The notes: generated from the sequence alone by a model not told the origin. DNA of 64,000 nucleotides from Mauremys mutica (GCF_020497125.1 NC_059082.1:21007965-21071964), one strand, 5' to 3'; counted from the first letter of the stretch, positions 1 to 13,621 are shown. Numbers and translations are program-made.

Positions 1-3000
1 AAGCAAATACGACTTTTATGAAATGGTTGCTTCTGAAAGTCAAGGAGTACAAAGAGGTGAAATACAAAAATCAGAGTATTATTCGTGTGCTGTTCCAGGT
101 CATCACCCTACAGTTATTCCTATGCTCTGCATGAGACCTGGTCTTCGTACTGTATATTGTAATAGTCTGAGGAATGGTGCACACAGTTTGGTGGTGATAT
201 AACAGTGCATTAACAAAACACAAATGATACTTTACTGACACTGTCTTCAAATTGCTCTGATAAATGGAATCTATCAGAAAACTTTTTGTTGGGACTATTT
301 AATATTGCAGCCCTACATCTGTAAAGCCAGGTACTTTTGTAACCAGGTATGAGTCTCGGACAGAGAGGAAAGTTAGACTAGATTATTTAAAATAGCATCT
401 CCTTATACCAGTGAGTCATGATTTCAAAGTCTGACTTATTACGACCTGCCACATGTGGGGAAAGAAAGGGACATGTTTGTGGCACCCTCTTTAAAACTCT
501 TTCAAAGCAGTTCAGAGGTTTGGAGTCTTAGTGGACAGAGTGCAGGGAGCAAGTCACAAATTCAAAGTAAATAAAGCTCATGTGGGTATTTATTATTAAT
601 TATTATTATATGGTAGCAAAAAAGGGTTTTGCCACATGGATATTACCATTTCATATGGTATAAATAAATATCAATATATTCATCCAGCAGCTCTTAAATA
701 GAGAGAAATAATCAGACACTTACCATTTGATATATTCAGTTAAGTTACAAAAGGGCACATCCTCCATTCCCTGCCTCATACGAGCCTCCTCGTTTGGAGA
801 AACTCATTGTCAGAGAAGAATTAATACCCAGAATTGTTCTCCCTATGGGTGAGAATAATTATCCCTCCTCCCACAAACTTTCCAGCTTCAGCAGTGTCTG
901 TCCCTAACCACAGGACAGCCATCCAGCAAGCTCTGAAACTCTGTAAATCAATGAGCACTACTTCCATGGCAGGATGGGTTGGTAGAGTGATGGGGACATG
1001 CCAATGGATTCATCAGTTGCCCGAGTTCACTGGTCTCAAACCCCATTTACAATAGGGACAGTAGACTGTAACCAGTACACAACATATGTTGTTACTCTGT
1101 GTCCCGTCCTAAAATTGGGGTGATAAATTCCATCCCCCTCATCCCAAAATGCCTTTTACACTAGCTTTGCACAGGTGTTAGGAATTTCACATTAAAAATG
1201 GACTACTGCGATTCAGAGCTGTGAATCTTATTACCACCTGCATCCAACTTCTGAATTCACTAGTGACACTATAGGTAAATTTTAGCAATAGTTCGTATGC
1301 AGAACCACATGATATGATTTATATCCCTCAGAGTTAAATTTCCAAACATGTAGGCAACCCAAGTGTATAATTGCATCAAGGTACAAAAACAAATTGGCAT
1401 TTGTATATTCACAGACACAAACACACACAATTGCTCAGCATAAATGCAATATTCAACTTATGTACATGCACCGGTGTACTTGTATGTATAATTCAAGCAC
1501 ATGTATTTGTAAAGCTGGCGCTCAGCATCAGTAACAAACAGAAATACTAGAAACAATATGTGCAAGACCTCCAGGGACCTCCAGACGTGACTGAGATATC
1601 ACAAGTCAGTTATCAAGATCTACAGCCAGTGGCCTAACTTGAAAGATGCTACAGCTTATCAGATATCAACATTTTCCCAATGGGAAAAAATGTCATGGTT
1701 GAACAACTGTCTGAAGGAAATACTTTCTAGGTCTATTTTCTTAAAACAATGTCTCCTTATAGACTCAAACCGTCAGATACTATGGTGAAGTGTAAGGAAG
1801 CTGGATCCCATAGCTCTTCAACTCCTTTGAAAAATCTCAGCTGAAGATGAGAATTCCATGGAAATGTAAAACAACACTACAGCAAATGGAACTCTTTGTA
1901 TGTAACACAAAACACCATGTAATTTCCACTCTAGGGATATTTGGGGTTTTGGTGGGGAGGGGAAAAGTCAGTCTTGTGGCCAATGAATCACACATTTTAC
2001 CACCTGAAAGAAGGCAGGAAGCTAAACACACGTGTAGTTATGTTTTGATTGATATGTATGACAGGTTTCAGTTTGGAGCTAACTACCCAAAAGGCCCACT
2101 CCAATCACCAATAAATCAATGGAAAGACTTTCATTGAATTTATTGGGAGAAAAATTAGGCCCTAATACATGACAGTGCTTGGTGGTATAATAGTTTTACT
2201 GACATTAATTTTGGATGACCAAGTGGGCAAAACCGTGAGTAGGTTCCACAGGTCATCTCAAATGATTGTCATTAACATCATTAGACCACCAAACACCATA
2301 ATTTTTTTTTGGTTATGTTACAGTTTACAGAAGGTATGGGGAACATTTTTAAGAGTTCTACCTTTTTATTGTTACTATTTTTCATATACTTTCTTCTCTA
2401 AAGGTAGATTTACTTTAGTTATATGAACAGACCTTGGAGTGACAGACTTAATATTACTAATACATTTTTTAAAACCCTGAAAAAGATCTAAAATAGTTTT
2501 TCTATATATCAGAATAGCATGATTTTATGATCTAATATGTTGTGAATGCCTAAGGTTAGAAACACATGTTTTGCTGGTGTTAGTCAGGATATTAGATCCA
2601 AAAACTGTCACCATTCTAGGATTGAAAAAATGTCAGTCTTGGATTTGAGGCCAGTATAATTGGGTGGGGAAATTCCCTATTTGTGGAAGGAAGAAAACAA
2701 AATTTTGGTAGGTTCTGCTTCATAACCATTTCACCAGTCCAGAAGTTTGGAATATTATCAGTAGTTCCAGCTGAGAGTAGAAGGCAGAGTGCAGTTGGGA
2801 GGGTGAAGGGTACAGAATAAATATAGTTTACTCCATGAGTCCATAGTTTATTCCATGTCATGGCTGTAGAAAAAGAAAGGAAAATTATACTATGGATATC
2901 CTAACCTGATAAAGGACACTTCTGCTGCTGCTATTCAAGTCAATGACAAAACTGCTACTGACTTCAGTGGGTGCAAGGCCACCCTTTAGTGACTATGCTA

Positions 3001-4859
3001 CTTTTGAGTAATGCAGTCATTTACATTCATATCAATAAAACCTTTATACTATGACAGATGTACCCAGATGTGCACATGCCTAAACCATGTAACCTCAGAT
3101 TCACATATCTGTAACCCTCATCCTTCCTCATCTCTTTGCCACCCTCACTTGCTATGTCTCAGCTATAATTTTAGATCTTTGGGACAGAAAGCATGTCTTT
3201 CCATGTCTTCTGAGAAGTGCCTGACACACATCTGGGCTCTATAAAAAAAATTTCTAGACAACAACAAAAAGCACTCTGTTGTGCAAACACTCTTTCCCTC
3301 TCTCTCTCTCACATATACCCACACCTTCCTAAGCATTTATTTAGCTGCACATTTCTCACGTTATAAGGGTTATAAGGCTTAATTTTTAATGAAGTTCTGT
3401 TATGAATGGAATAAACTCTGATGAATCTAATATATTAGGACTTATAAGGACGTATGCCTTTTATGGCTTCTCAGTTCAATAACAACGAGTTTTTAATGGG
3501 ATACAGTAACTCATTAAGTTTGGTCTCCTAACAGAGAACACCAGATTCTTGTGTTGTCCTCAGCATTTAAACTATCAAAGAGAATTTTTGTGAGCACCCA
3601 AATCATCTAAGATTGAAGTACTTAGTGTTCTTCAATTTAGCAACAAGTTATGAAACTTCCTTTAAAAAGGATGATTCTACTAATTAGCTCATTCTTCTCA
3701 AATGAGCATACCGCTGGGAAGTCTAAAATATGGTTTATTAAATCAAAAGATACAACTGTGCTTCAGCACAAACATGGACATTAGAGATCAAATAGTCCCC
3801 ATAGATTAATCCTCATGGCATCAGAGACTGATTTGGCTTGCCTACATCACATTAGTAAACCATCTAATCCAATTTAGGTCAGGCAAGGAATGTTCCATCC
3901 ATTACAGTATTTCTAGTGTCATTAGAAGCAGCTTGATTGAATCAGCATCCTCAATCAGTCTAATAAACCATCATGCTAGTAAACCATTGTGGCTGTGCAC
4001 GTTGAGATTTTTTTTTTTAATAAAAAGGGTTTTTTTGTTGTTTTTTTTAAAAGAAAGGCAAGGTAATAATGCTGGCAGCTTTCCATGGGCAAAGCTTCTG
4101 CTTCTGGACCCAGGTGGTCAGTAAAGATCTCTTTGTATTCTCATGTGCAAAAGAGTTTCTACACACAAGATGGCTATTATTGAGATTAAAGGTTCTTTAA
4201 TTTTAGGCTAGTGTGTTTTTAAAGAACTCATTGGGAAAAAAAGAAAAGAAAAAAGGGTAATAAACAAAGTAGATTGAATGATGGGAGCGCCTGATTCTTT
4301 TATGACTAATGAAGTAAACGGTGTGAAACCAGGGAGAGTATGTAATAAAATCTATCAAACACAATAAAGTTTACAATAGAAAAGAGAAAAAAGGAAGCTC
4401 AGTTACAATACACACACTAAATGAAAACCACTCAAGTGCATTAAAAAACCCCCTCATATTTCCATTCCAAATAGGTATACCTGGAAAGAAGACAATAAAA
4501 GGTGTAAGTAATTGAATGAAAGGTTGGAGATAAATTGTTGGAGACCACTGTGTGATTGACAACACAGATTCCAGAAGGGTTTTGGGAAGGTATTAGGCTT
4601 CAACTTGAACACTTCAGCTAGAGATCACATGCAGAATGAAGTAATTCAAATGGCACATGGCTTTTGCTGTGCCTGTGAGACCTACCATGTTCCACCACCA
4701 GGCCCCACAACTCTCAGCTGCACTATTTAAGCAATCACCCATAAAAAAATCCACTGTGCCAATGCACAGCCAATGAATAGACAGTTCATACAAGTGTCTG
4801 AAACCGCTGTATCTGGGTTACAGAGGAAGCCCCATTGCTTCTCATTATACCAGGTGCAG
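1..4859. other. No gene recognised; AT-rich non-coding DNA
   Basis: Open frames here are under 100 codons, have no recognisable domain and look like chance frames in AT-rich DNA. A short piece near 2935-2975 resembles the CATTGACTTCAATGG-type palindromic repeat seen elsewhere in the window. A CT-rich microsatellite lies near 3290-3312. I see nothing else I can name. Confidence 0.6.
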
Positions 4860-5175
4860 AAACAGGAAGTTTGACCAAGTAATGACCAATTTAGACCTGG
4901 TTAGAAAATGGTTTTGTTTTTTTCCCCACAACATTTTAGTTTTTAATTGAAAAACTGAGAAAACCAAACAGATTTTTATTTTTTTTTGGGCAACCAAAAC
5001 CCAAACACATTCTTCAGCCAAAAACTGATTTTTTTCCAGTTTTGGGGTTTTCATTTAAAAAACAAAACAAAAAACTTATTTTGACAAAAGCCGATACTTC
5101 TGTGAAAGTTGTTTCACTGAACCCACAATTTTCACTGGAAAAAAAATTCAATGGGAAACTTTCCACCAGGCCTAG
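4860..5175. repeat. A/T-homopolymer-rich degenerate repeat
   Basis: This tract has many runs of T and A, with repeated TTTTGG/CCAAAA and GAAAA/TTTTC words in both orientations, giving a weakly self-complementary structure. It looks like an old interspersed repeat, perhaps a fold-back MITE, but no ends or target duplication can be fixed. Similar CCAAAACC-rich tracts occur near 9490-9600 and 59940-60110. Confidence 0.3.
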
Positions 5176-7834
5176 AGAGAATCATGCTCATATTGCTCCT
5201 TCTCCTATCTAAAAAATTAAATCCCTCCACGCAATTCTGTTATGTGGCTCAAAGTCACATAATGAATCCTACTTGGGTGAAGTAAAGTAGGAGAAAACCA
5301 GTCATGACCAGTAATCCATTCTTAAACATAATTACAAGCTTGTATAAAGTCTCCATTCATGTTTTTCCTTGTCCTTTGAATCCCAACAGGCTTGGTTCCT
5401 GGAAAACCTTCTCAGCAGCACATGGAAGCAGCACATACTCACACAGCTAGATTTTTGGAATTCTGTCCTGGATGTCAATTAACTAAATCCTCCTTCATCT
5501 GGATACAACAGTGCCAAGCATTATTATTATTGTTATTGATGGACACCCCTGCAGCAGTAAATCATTTTCCTTCCAGAGATGATTACTTGTCAAATATTTA
5601 GAATCATGGTAAATAAGGTATGTACTCTAACAAAGCTTAAAGGTTTATGGAGGATGGGGGAGAGAAAAGACGCTATCCTTGCATATTCTCAGATATGAAG
5701 AAAAATGCAAATACTCCCTACAGCTAATGATGGAGGGCTAGATTATAACATTATGAGGGGACCACAGGAACAGGGCAGGACACAATCTGTGACTTTGAGA
5801 GTCACATTCTGGTTTCCCCCTTTGCTCAAGAAGAAATACTCTGCTACTTACTTCCCCTAGATTGAGTACTTCCCCTCTGCACTTGTTTAGCTTTGATGGA
5901 ACCATGTTGGTTGGGTGAGTATAGAATGAAGCTGCTACACATGTCTGCTCTCCTCCCCCCAAGCTCTGATCCATGTAGTCCAGAAGATCAAAGGGCTGCC
6001 TTTTGCCTCTGTACTCTCCTGGGTGGCCATGTCTTACTATGAATTAATTCTCTGTGCCAGAATTTGGCAGTGACTGCTCAAATTTTAAATTAGAATAATA
6101 CAGGACACTAGAGGCTAGCTTCCAGTTTGACCATCTCAAGGACATGTTAAGGTCCAAATTTTCTTGGCCACTGATATTTTTGGTACCTTCATTTTTGTGT
6201 GCTTAATGTGGGTCCTGTATTCAGAAGTTCTGAGTACTCCCACCTCTAATCCAAGTCATTAGGAGCTGCTGGTGCTCACTGCTCAGTCATTTTAAAAATC
6301 AGGTGCAAGGAGGTTCAGGTTGGGAACCCAAAAATGAAGATACTCAAAATCGTCAATTGCTTTGGAAACTGTTGGCCTTACTGCTTAAAAACAAACATTG
6401 CTCCAGCCAACCATGCATAAACTGATGCTCACATTCTGTTTTAGCAAAGGAGAGAATATGGAAAAAAAACTGAGTTAAATTCACTGCTGGTTTAATGCCA
6501 CTGAAGTCAATGGAGTTATGCCAGCAAAGAATTTTGTCTTAAGACTACAGTACCAATAAAGTTGCCCCCATACTCAGGATTTATATATAGCAATATTTGT
6601 AAACAGATCTTCTAAAAAAAAGACACCACCAATATCCAAGTCCTTATGCCTGATTTTCCAAATGCATATGTCTACTCAGGGATGGTGTTATACAGAGGAG
6701 CTGGTATGCATCCTTAGAGACATCCTCAATGTAATACTTTACCTCTAAGTAGGGGAGTCTCCACATAGAATAATTACGGTCCCTCTTCTGAGGAAAGATG
6801 CCCCACTGGTATTTTGAAACTGCTCGTCTATTGCATCTATTGGCTTCTATTAGTGCCAAGCTAATAACTGCCATGAAAAGGGTGTGCTAGGCATGTACCA
6901 GAGGAGTTTAAACTTACTTTCTGATCAGCGAGGCAATTCCTTGGGGCAATGTGCTGATCAGCACACTGAGCTGAAACATCTGCAGAATGAAGGATTGTGA
7001 AAACCTTCTGTTTGATGCTCATAATAGTGATAAAGTCATTGCATATTCTATACAGAGACGCTCTTACATGGGGTTGGTAACTCTAAGTACATTTGGGAAA
7101 TCTGCCAGAGAGAAGCACGTCTGCATTTTCTGTTGTCTTTTCTATGAAGTGTCAGAAGAAATAAAGATACATATTTGCAATGTCTCCACATTAAAAAAGA
7201 AATCATTCAGCCACAAATTACAGTTTTTTAGCATGTGTATTATTTATACTTGAGAGAGCTGAGTGGCTTATCGGTCCTTCTTAAAGCCTGTCAAATATCT
7301 ATCTATGCAGGCAGTTTTTAAACTGTATACTATTTACCTATTAAACAAATAGCAATTTAAGGTAGTTACATTCTATTGTATCATGAAAATTCACCATGAA
7401 GAGCTGTCAACATTGCCTTTTCAGTATACTAAACATGTTCTTGAAAAAAAAATTTACCAAGTGAAAGTATTTTGTTTATACAGACCCAGCATTGGACTAG
7501 ATATTTTGCACATAGTAAAGTCCTGCCCAGGGAAGATTACAATCCAAACAGATGATGTATAGTCAAGCAGGTGGCTCCAGTGGGTGAGTGGAGAGATTCT
7601 ACTCATCCTGCAAGGTCACTTAGCATAGGAATCTTGCTGGTTCCCCGAGTTTGATAGGATTGTGTCAATTTTAATTTTTTTAATATATATATTGACTTTT
7701 TACTGTCTACTTAAAAATTTCAAAATGGAAAACGCTGAACTGTTAGACACAGCACTGTGCTGAGCATTGTGCCTCACCTATGGGAGCTTGGGGGGAAATC
7801 CCTCCCTGAACTCACCACTGTGCAGTGCATGCTG
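5176..7834. other. No gene recognised
   Basis: Only short unrelated frames occur here. A fragment of the CACTGAAGTCAATGG palindromic repeat lies at about 6495-6525. The rest is AT-rich DNA in which I recognise no repeat or exon. Confidence 0.6.
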
Positions 7835-7839
7835 TTATG

Positions 7840-8095
7840 TCCTAGGGGCAGCCGGTGTAGGAAGCAATCACTTGAGGCCAGAGAGCAGACAGCTAACCAA
7901 AACCTCCATTTTATTTACAGACACAGAGAGCTCACTCAGCCGGTTGAAACCGGCTGAGCTATCCCTTAATAGTCTAACTCAGTTGCCATAGTAACAAAAC
8001 CCATGACAACCAAATACACAACACATGCTACCCCAGCGCACTGCACCACATCTGCTGGCTGGTTTGGAGGAATTGGCAGGAAAAAGGCCCACATA
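7840..8095 (-). mobile_element. Probable ERV LTR fragment
   Basis: Read on the minus strand, the segment has an AATAAA polyadenylation signal (7915-7910) followed within about 60 bases by GC-richer sequence, as in the R/U5 part of a retroviral LTR. A perfect 11-bp inverted repeat lies just upstream of the signal. Its overall look matches high-copy turtle LTRs as I remember them. I cannot find both LTR ends or a target duplication, so the borders are approximate. Confidence 0.4.
7935..7958. repeat. 24-bp near-perfect palindrome (hairpin)
   Basis: CTCAGCCGGTT and AACCGGCTGAG form a perfect 11-bp inverted repeat separated by two bases (GA). In minus-strand RNA the hairpin would sit about 20 bases upstream of the AATAAA signal of the probable LTR, so it may be a structural part of the LTR R region. 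Confidence 0.6.
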
Positions 8096-8100
8096 TCCCT

Positions 8101-9738
8101 CCCTACCCCACCCCCGTCAGCTACCAGGTGAAGAAATCCCCATGCTACCCTGAATGCAACGACCTGTGACTGTCACTGGCCTTTGTATCAGGAGTCAGAG
8201 GTAAAATCTCTTTGCGTGCCCAGTCCCATTTATTTGTGCAAGGGCCAGGGACCCTAAATGTCCTGTCAAGTTTCATTTTGAAAACAGCCATTTTAAAACG
8301 TACATGATAGGAGCCCATACGTCTGTACAACCATCACTTCTGCTGGCCATCTGAGGTTTTGCTCATCTCTGACCTCTTTAATAGTAAGATCTCTTTGGGG
8401 CTACTGGATTTGAAACAGCAAAATATGATTCTGGGATAAAACTTTTGGGGCCTAATCCAGAGCCTATGAAATTCATTAAAGACTCATTGACCTCACCAGG
8501 CTTTGGATCAGACTCCATTGGAGAAGATGCTGCCTACAACAAGTTGTTCTACTGTTAGAAAACGCTGAAGCACACGATTTTATTATGGAAACTTGGACAG
8601 GTATTTCATTAGAGGAGAGCAAAAGATCTGCTGCTATAAACATATTGATCTCTTTACCTTTCCAAGAAACAGATGTCAACGATAAGGAAAATTGCAAGGG
8701 CGCCATGCCAATGCCAACAGGATGCAGAGTTCCCTTGTGAGGGGGCTTGCGTCATAGGCCTGTTTGTCTTGGTTGCAGCTATAAAAGAATTCTTCTGAGA
8801 CAAGGCACAATATGGATTTACCAAGCACCTTTCAATCCTCAACAAGATTTAGCAAGTGAAGCAGTTTCAAAGACTGTGGATTAATACTACACGATCAATC
8901 TCATATAAATGGGCATGACAAGGCACAGCATGTCATCTCAGCAAGTGACATTTTACATGTTTTTGAAAAGAAAAGGTTTTGTTGCACTTGAAAAGCAAGA
9001 ACGAGGAGACTGTTCTACATTTTTGTGGGTAGAATTACTTAATGAAAACCAGGGCTTTCCTCTCCCTATCAGCGGATTCTGACAATTCTAGTGTTCATCA
9101 CATCGACTTTAGCAGGGTTGACAACATCGTCAATAGTTTCTTTAACACAGACACCATGATGATGGATAGATTAAATTAGAACCCCACTAAAAAAAAAAAC
9201 CACGAAGACATAATGGTAGGGCATATATATGCTAAAAACAGTGGAGTGAGATCTTGTCAATAGAAGTTTTGCCATTGACTTAATTTGGGCCAGGATTTCA
9301 CTCTGTATATTTCAGTATGGTTTTTGAATTCCAAAGATTTGCCTTAGTAGGGAGATGAAAGTGGCTTGTGAGCCCAGGAGACCCTATATTATAGCCTGCA
9401 AACACTTACTATGGATCCTTGCATCCTTGCACCTGGGACAATGAGACTAAATAAGGGTAGCAAGCACAAAGTTCAATTGGAGAGAAAAACCAAAACCAAA
9501 CCAAAACAAAAACAGGGAGCAGGGAAACTGAAATGATGAGAAATTGTTTTCCTGTTTTCTTCTTTCAAGTTTTGAAATTGAAAAATGTCAGTACCAGCTC
9601 TAACTGGTAGAACTATGCAGGAAAAAAATTAACAAACTTTTTTTTCTCTTTATTCTTCTAAATTTTGAAAAAAGAAAGAATTTCATCCAGCTTTGCTACT
9701 TCTGTATTAAGTATTAACAGGGTTGAACCCTTAGTCTG
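8101..9738. other. No gene recognised
   Basis: Open frames are short and unrelated to any family I know. An A-rich, CCAAAACC-rich tract occurs at about 9485-9600. No transposon ends were recognised. Confidence 0.55.
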
Positions 9739-9739
9739 A

Positions 9740-9838
9740 AGGAAGAATGGTGAGATTCTGTGGCCTGCATTGTGCAGGAGGTCAGACTAGATGATCATAA
9801 TGGTCCCTTCTGACCTTAGACTCAGTCTATGAGTCTGA
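9740..9838 (+). mobile_element. CR1 LINE 3' end
   Basis: The segment has the conserved CR1 3' untranslated end: a GTGCAGGAGGTCAGACTAGA-like block, then GATCATAATGGTCCCTTCTG, then a short imperfect tail of TCTATGAGTCTGAG type. CR1 copies in reptiles and birds end in short TCTATG/ATTCT octamer-like tails rather than poly(A). The copy is severely 5'-truncated, so no coding sequence remains. Confidence 0.8.
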
Positions 9839-9950
9839 GACTTCTGTGGCCTTGTGACAGCTTCTGAATGGCAGACCACAACATTATCTTTCATCAAAAC
9901 AGAATCTCACCATTCTTCCAAACATCTTGAATGGGGGATGTTTGGAACTT

Positions 9951-10045
9951 CTGGGTCAAATTCTGCCTTTAGTTACACCAATCTAAAGGTGGAGTAAGTC
10001 TATTGACTTCAGTGGAGTTACTCTGGAATAAAATTGCTATAAAAG
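9951..10045. repeat. Palindromic MITE fragment (GGGCCAAATTCTG type)
   Basis: It begins GGGTCAAATTCTGCC, contains AGTTACACCAATCTAAAGG, and has the core CTATTGACTTCAGTGGAG followed by TTACTCTGGAATAAA. These blocks match related copies at 29697, 58431 and 61217, which share a fold-back layout. It is non-coding and old. Confidence 0.5.
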
Positions 10046-10184
10046 ACAGTAGAATTTCACCATCCAAACAAAACAAGGTTAGTTTTTGAAAGGTCTCTTC
10101 CCAATGTTCCCTTTAAGTTAGTGAGTGATTAATCATCTTTCAGCTACACCCAGCACAGAATGGTGAAGCATAATGATGCTGAGT

Positions 10185-10293
10185 ATTATGATTATTAGCG
10201 GTACTTATTATTTGTATTGCACTAGTGCCTACCGCCCGCATTGTGAACAGAACAAAAACTTGCTCCCTCCTCAAAGAACTTACAGTCTAACTC
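10185..10293 (+). repeat. Interspersed repeat with AAAGAACTTACAGTCTAA block
   Basis: A TTATTATTTGTATTGCACTA block is followed by ACAGAACAAAAACTTGCTCC and CAAAGAACTTACAGTCTAA. The same order of blocks recurs, eroded, near 47125 and 60230. It is a dispersed repeat whose family name I do not know. Confidence 0.5.
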
Positions 10294-10383
10294 TTTTGGA
10301 CTTTACATTACCATTTCTTTCTAGGAGCAAAATATTTTATTAGTAATTGTACTTATGTTATAACTTATACACGTTATTAGCTT

Positions 10384-10451
10384 TGCTATAACTCTTAAGG
10401 TAAGCTGAAAGGTTAAGCTAAGCTAAGGTAAAGCTAAATTAAGCTAAGCTA
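10384..10451 (+). repeat. TAAGCTAAGC short tandem repeat
   Basis: Imperfect copies of AAGCTAAGGTA/TAAGCTAAGC follow one another over roughly 65 bases with small insertions. It is a degenerate minisatellite with no coding potential. Confidence 0.65.
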
Positions 10452-12153
10452 AAAGGACCATTGTTTTGGAAATATTAGCTGTCCTATCCCACAGTGTTAG
10501 AACAGAGCATGGTTTATTAACCATCACAGTTCACTGGTTCGAAATCTGTCTAGCTTTTGTGATGAATTTCCATAAGGAAATGCCCATATTTGATCTATGG
10601 TTTAATTTTAGTACTTATAATAGCAATGATGGTGAAGTAGGCCATATGACTAAAGGAATAGTGGCACCATAGTTACTAATTCAGTTCATTAGTAACATTA
10701 AGAAAATATCAATTATTTAACTGGAAAGTTAAGAAATTGTCAGAACTTCCAATTGGTCAGGAAGATTTGGAATTCATGGGGTTATTTTATTCTTGGGAAG
10801 AAAATTAGCTAAAACAGACACTGAATTAATAAATTATTTCCACACCAGAAACTTTACATTTTTAAAACTGCTAAAATATTCCCTGTTAATTACAAATGTA
10901 AAGGCTTGTTACAGTTCAAACCATGTGAAACTTGGCAGCCTGGGTTCATATGGGGTTTGTAGGAACCTTTCTTTTGTTTTGGGTCAGAATGGTTTGTACC
11001 CTCAATTTCACTTCAAGTTTCAGGCTCAAATGAACTTAAAAAAAATCAGAGTGAAACTTGTAAAATTCAGTCAAAATTCATCCATAGTTCCTGCAGTTAC
11101 TATGGATCAATCAAAACTCAGCCTTCTGAGTTTTGATTGCTCCAACCCTCAACATACCAGCCTAGGCTCATTCAGTCCTCAGTAAAGTTTTTGGCGACTC
11201 TGGCATGAGTTTGGGTTTTGTAATGAGACACGAAACTAAGAGGGGTGAGTTCGGGTTTAGAATGTAATGAGAGCAATGAAACCTCCCATTACAGCTGTGC
11301 AACCCACTGGGCCAAATTTGGCCACCTTGTAAATAAAGCAGACTACTATTATTAATCCACGTTCATAGCTTTATCAATCAGAATGCAAATTCTACTCTTG
11401 GTTACATTCATGCAATCATATAAACTTCAGTGGGGTAGAATTTTGCACATTACATATGGTTCCTACAGAGATGGTTTTGAACAATGGTGGACACTTGATA
11501 GTTACAATTAGTGCAGTCTATTTATATTTACTCACAATACCACCGTAAATCCTTGACGTGGGAAGATTACTCCAGCTGTTCCAGTTAGCTGAAGGCTCAG
11601 TAACAATAACAGTATAGTTAAATAGAACACAACGTATTTGCCATAAACTCATTTTACATGTGATCAGACGCATTTGGATATTCCTCTTTCATTTGAATGA
11701 AAGGCATGACGTGCAACCACTTTTGCCAGCAATTTCAAATACAGGTTCTGGTTTCAGGTAACATTATAAACTTGCAGCGAACTGGGATAACATAATTCCG
11801 GAGTGTGAAATTTATTTGTAGCTGCAGGCAAAGAAAAGAGAAGTAAGAAGAGCTTCACTGTAGCATTGCAACACAATAAAAATTTGCCCATTAAGTTTCA
11901 TAAATTCCATTATGAAGTTTATGGCATATGTTTATATCCCTAATACAGACTAAAGCCTGTATTGCTAGGCATTCGGCAGGAAATTGCTTCACTTTACTAA
12001 TTTTCATCTAAAACCCTTTAAACCATTATTCCGAAATAAAAGGACTGAATATAAGCATTTCCATAATCCTCACATCTTCATAAACATGTCTGTATTATTA
12101 GGACTATGCTTGGTGAACCAGCATCAGAAACCAGATTGTCATAGAGAGATACA
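10452..12153. other. No gene recognised
   Basis: The longest frame (130 codons, + strand, 10793-11185) is low in complexity and has no domain I recognise, so I do not call it a gene. The rest is AT-rich DNA without identifiable transposon ends. Confidence 0.55.
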
Positions 12154-12257
12154 GGCTGGGATTTTCAACAGAACCTAGGGGAATTAGGTACTCATCTGTT
12201 GAATTTCAATGAGCTTTAGGCACATAATTCCCTTAGGCTTCTTTGAAAATCCCAGCC
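12154..12257. repeat. Palindromic MITE (GGCTGGGATTTTCAA ends)
   Basis: A perfect 15-bp terminal inverted repeat, GGCTGGGATTTTCAA (12154-12168) and TTGAAAATCCCAGCC (12243-12257), continues inward as a 12-of-13 match (CCTAGGGGAATTA against TAATTCCCTTAGG). The whole 104 bp is a fold-back. A decayed relative is at 32371-32488. It is a non-autonomous DNA transposon relic; no target duplication is clear. Confidence 0.75.
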
Positions 12258-13331
12258 CCTTTCTCTCTCTGACAACCTGTCATATCTCATTTTTAACACT
12301 TATATGGTCAAAGGTTTCAGTTACCACATTTGTGGCCCTTTTCTACAATCTTTTCCCACAGGAGCTATCCCACCCCCATGCAACTTTGTTGGGGCTGCTC
12401 ATGTGTGTAAAATATGAAGGATTTATGAATTTATCTAGCCCTTGAGAACCAGAAGGAATTTACAGATGCTAGTCAATGCTAAAAATCTCAAACACAATCT
12501 TTTGTATTTCTCTGATATTCTGGATTAGAAAATGCAGATTAAGACCATAGTGAAACCAAAAAGCAAACATCAGTCATAGTATATTCTGATAAACATTAGT
12601 CAGATAACTAGACAAACATGGTAAATAAAAGTCACATTACAGAAAAATCAGAAATATAAATATTTCTAATTGGTTTACCACAGCATATTTGTTCTTTGTA
12701 AAGTTTAACGCTGCCCCTGACAAAAACATTTACATGATTTCCAGTTTAATTTTAATTAGTCATGGGGCTGCAGCTTCTGATACCTCCCATTTTTAATTGC
12801 TGTATTACTTCTAAGCCTTAACATCTTGAAATGCATTGGATTCCACAGTGTATTATACTGAAACTTACAGACTTTTATTAAAAGCCTTCACAGCTGATGT
12901 GCCAGGCTAATAACTTGTAAGAAACGCTGTGTACATGTGTGTGTGCATGTGCAAAAATGTATCCAGGTTAGCATGCTGTTATGGCATATTAAGTATAATA
13001 TAAATTAGAGTAACTTTTTTATTTATATGCCTGCCTAACAACATTTGTAAAGTTGCCTCAATCCCCCTTCTGTGTCTGAGCAGCAATGCATTCCTGGTAT
13101 CAAGTCAGCCTCAGTGAAGCACTCTTCCCCCATAACGTCAAATACCTCCTAAGTGTCCCCCAGCATTGGCATGGTTATAGCTTGTTCCTCTGCATCTTTC
13201 AGTATCTGCTCCACTCTTCTACTTTTAGGGAGCATATTTTTCCCAGTGTTAGGTTGGCACCATTGATGTTGCTCAGTTTTATATGCAAAGGATCATTAAA
13301 GCCTAGTTATATAACAAGCACGGCCCTCTGT
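12258..13331. other. No gene recognised
   Basis: AT-rich DNA with short frames only. The TGTGTGTGCATGTGC run near 12935 is a weak TG microsatellite. Confidence 0.55.
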
Positions 13332-13621
13332 GGATAGGTCTACAGAGCTGGAGGTGTAATTTACAGCACATATCATGTTAGCTTGATCAGAGTTAGTGCA
13401 GTAAACAGAATGTAGCCATGGCTGTGTGAGGGGGTAGCTACCTCAAGTACAATCTCATATAAGATCTTAAGTAAGTGTGTATTTGGATACCTAGCCCCTC
13501 CTGGCATTCACACCACCATGACTACGCTGCTATTTTTAGTGCACTAGCTTGATCAGAACTAGAGCAGGTATGTTTTCTCAAGCTTGGAATTACACCTTCC
13601 AGCGCTGGTGTAGACATACCT
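13332..13621. mobile_element. MITE with GTCTACA(C) terminal repeats
   Basis: The left end GATAGGTCTACAGAGCTGG and the right end CAGCGCTGGTGTAGACATAC are imperfect inverted copies, continued inward by GGAGGTGTAATT and AATTACACCTTCC. The interior block CTATTTTTAGTGCACTAGCT also occurs in the copy at 31266-31506, so both belong to one family. It has no coding capacity. The ends resemble the terminal GTCTACAC of the autonomous Harbinger element at 19398, but target duplications are not clear. Confidence 0.65.

Noticed and set aside
10535..10550. GGTTCGAAATC as a pol III B box
   Set aside because: No A box at the right distance upstream on that strand.
10793..11185. 130-codon + strand frame
   Set aside because: Low complexity, no domain, no splice or start context, in AT-rich DNA with inverted-repeat words; treated as chance.
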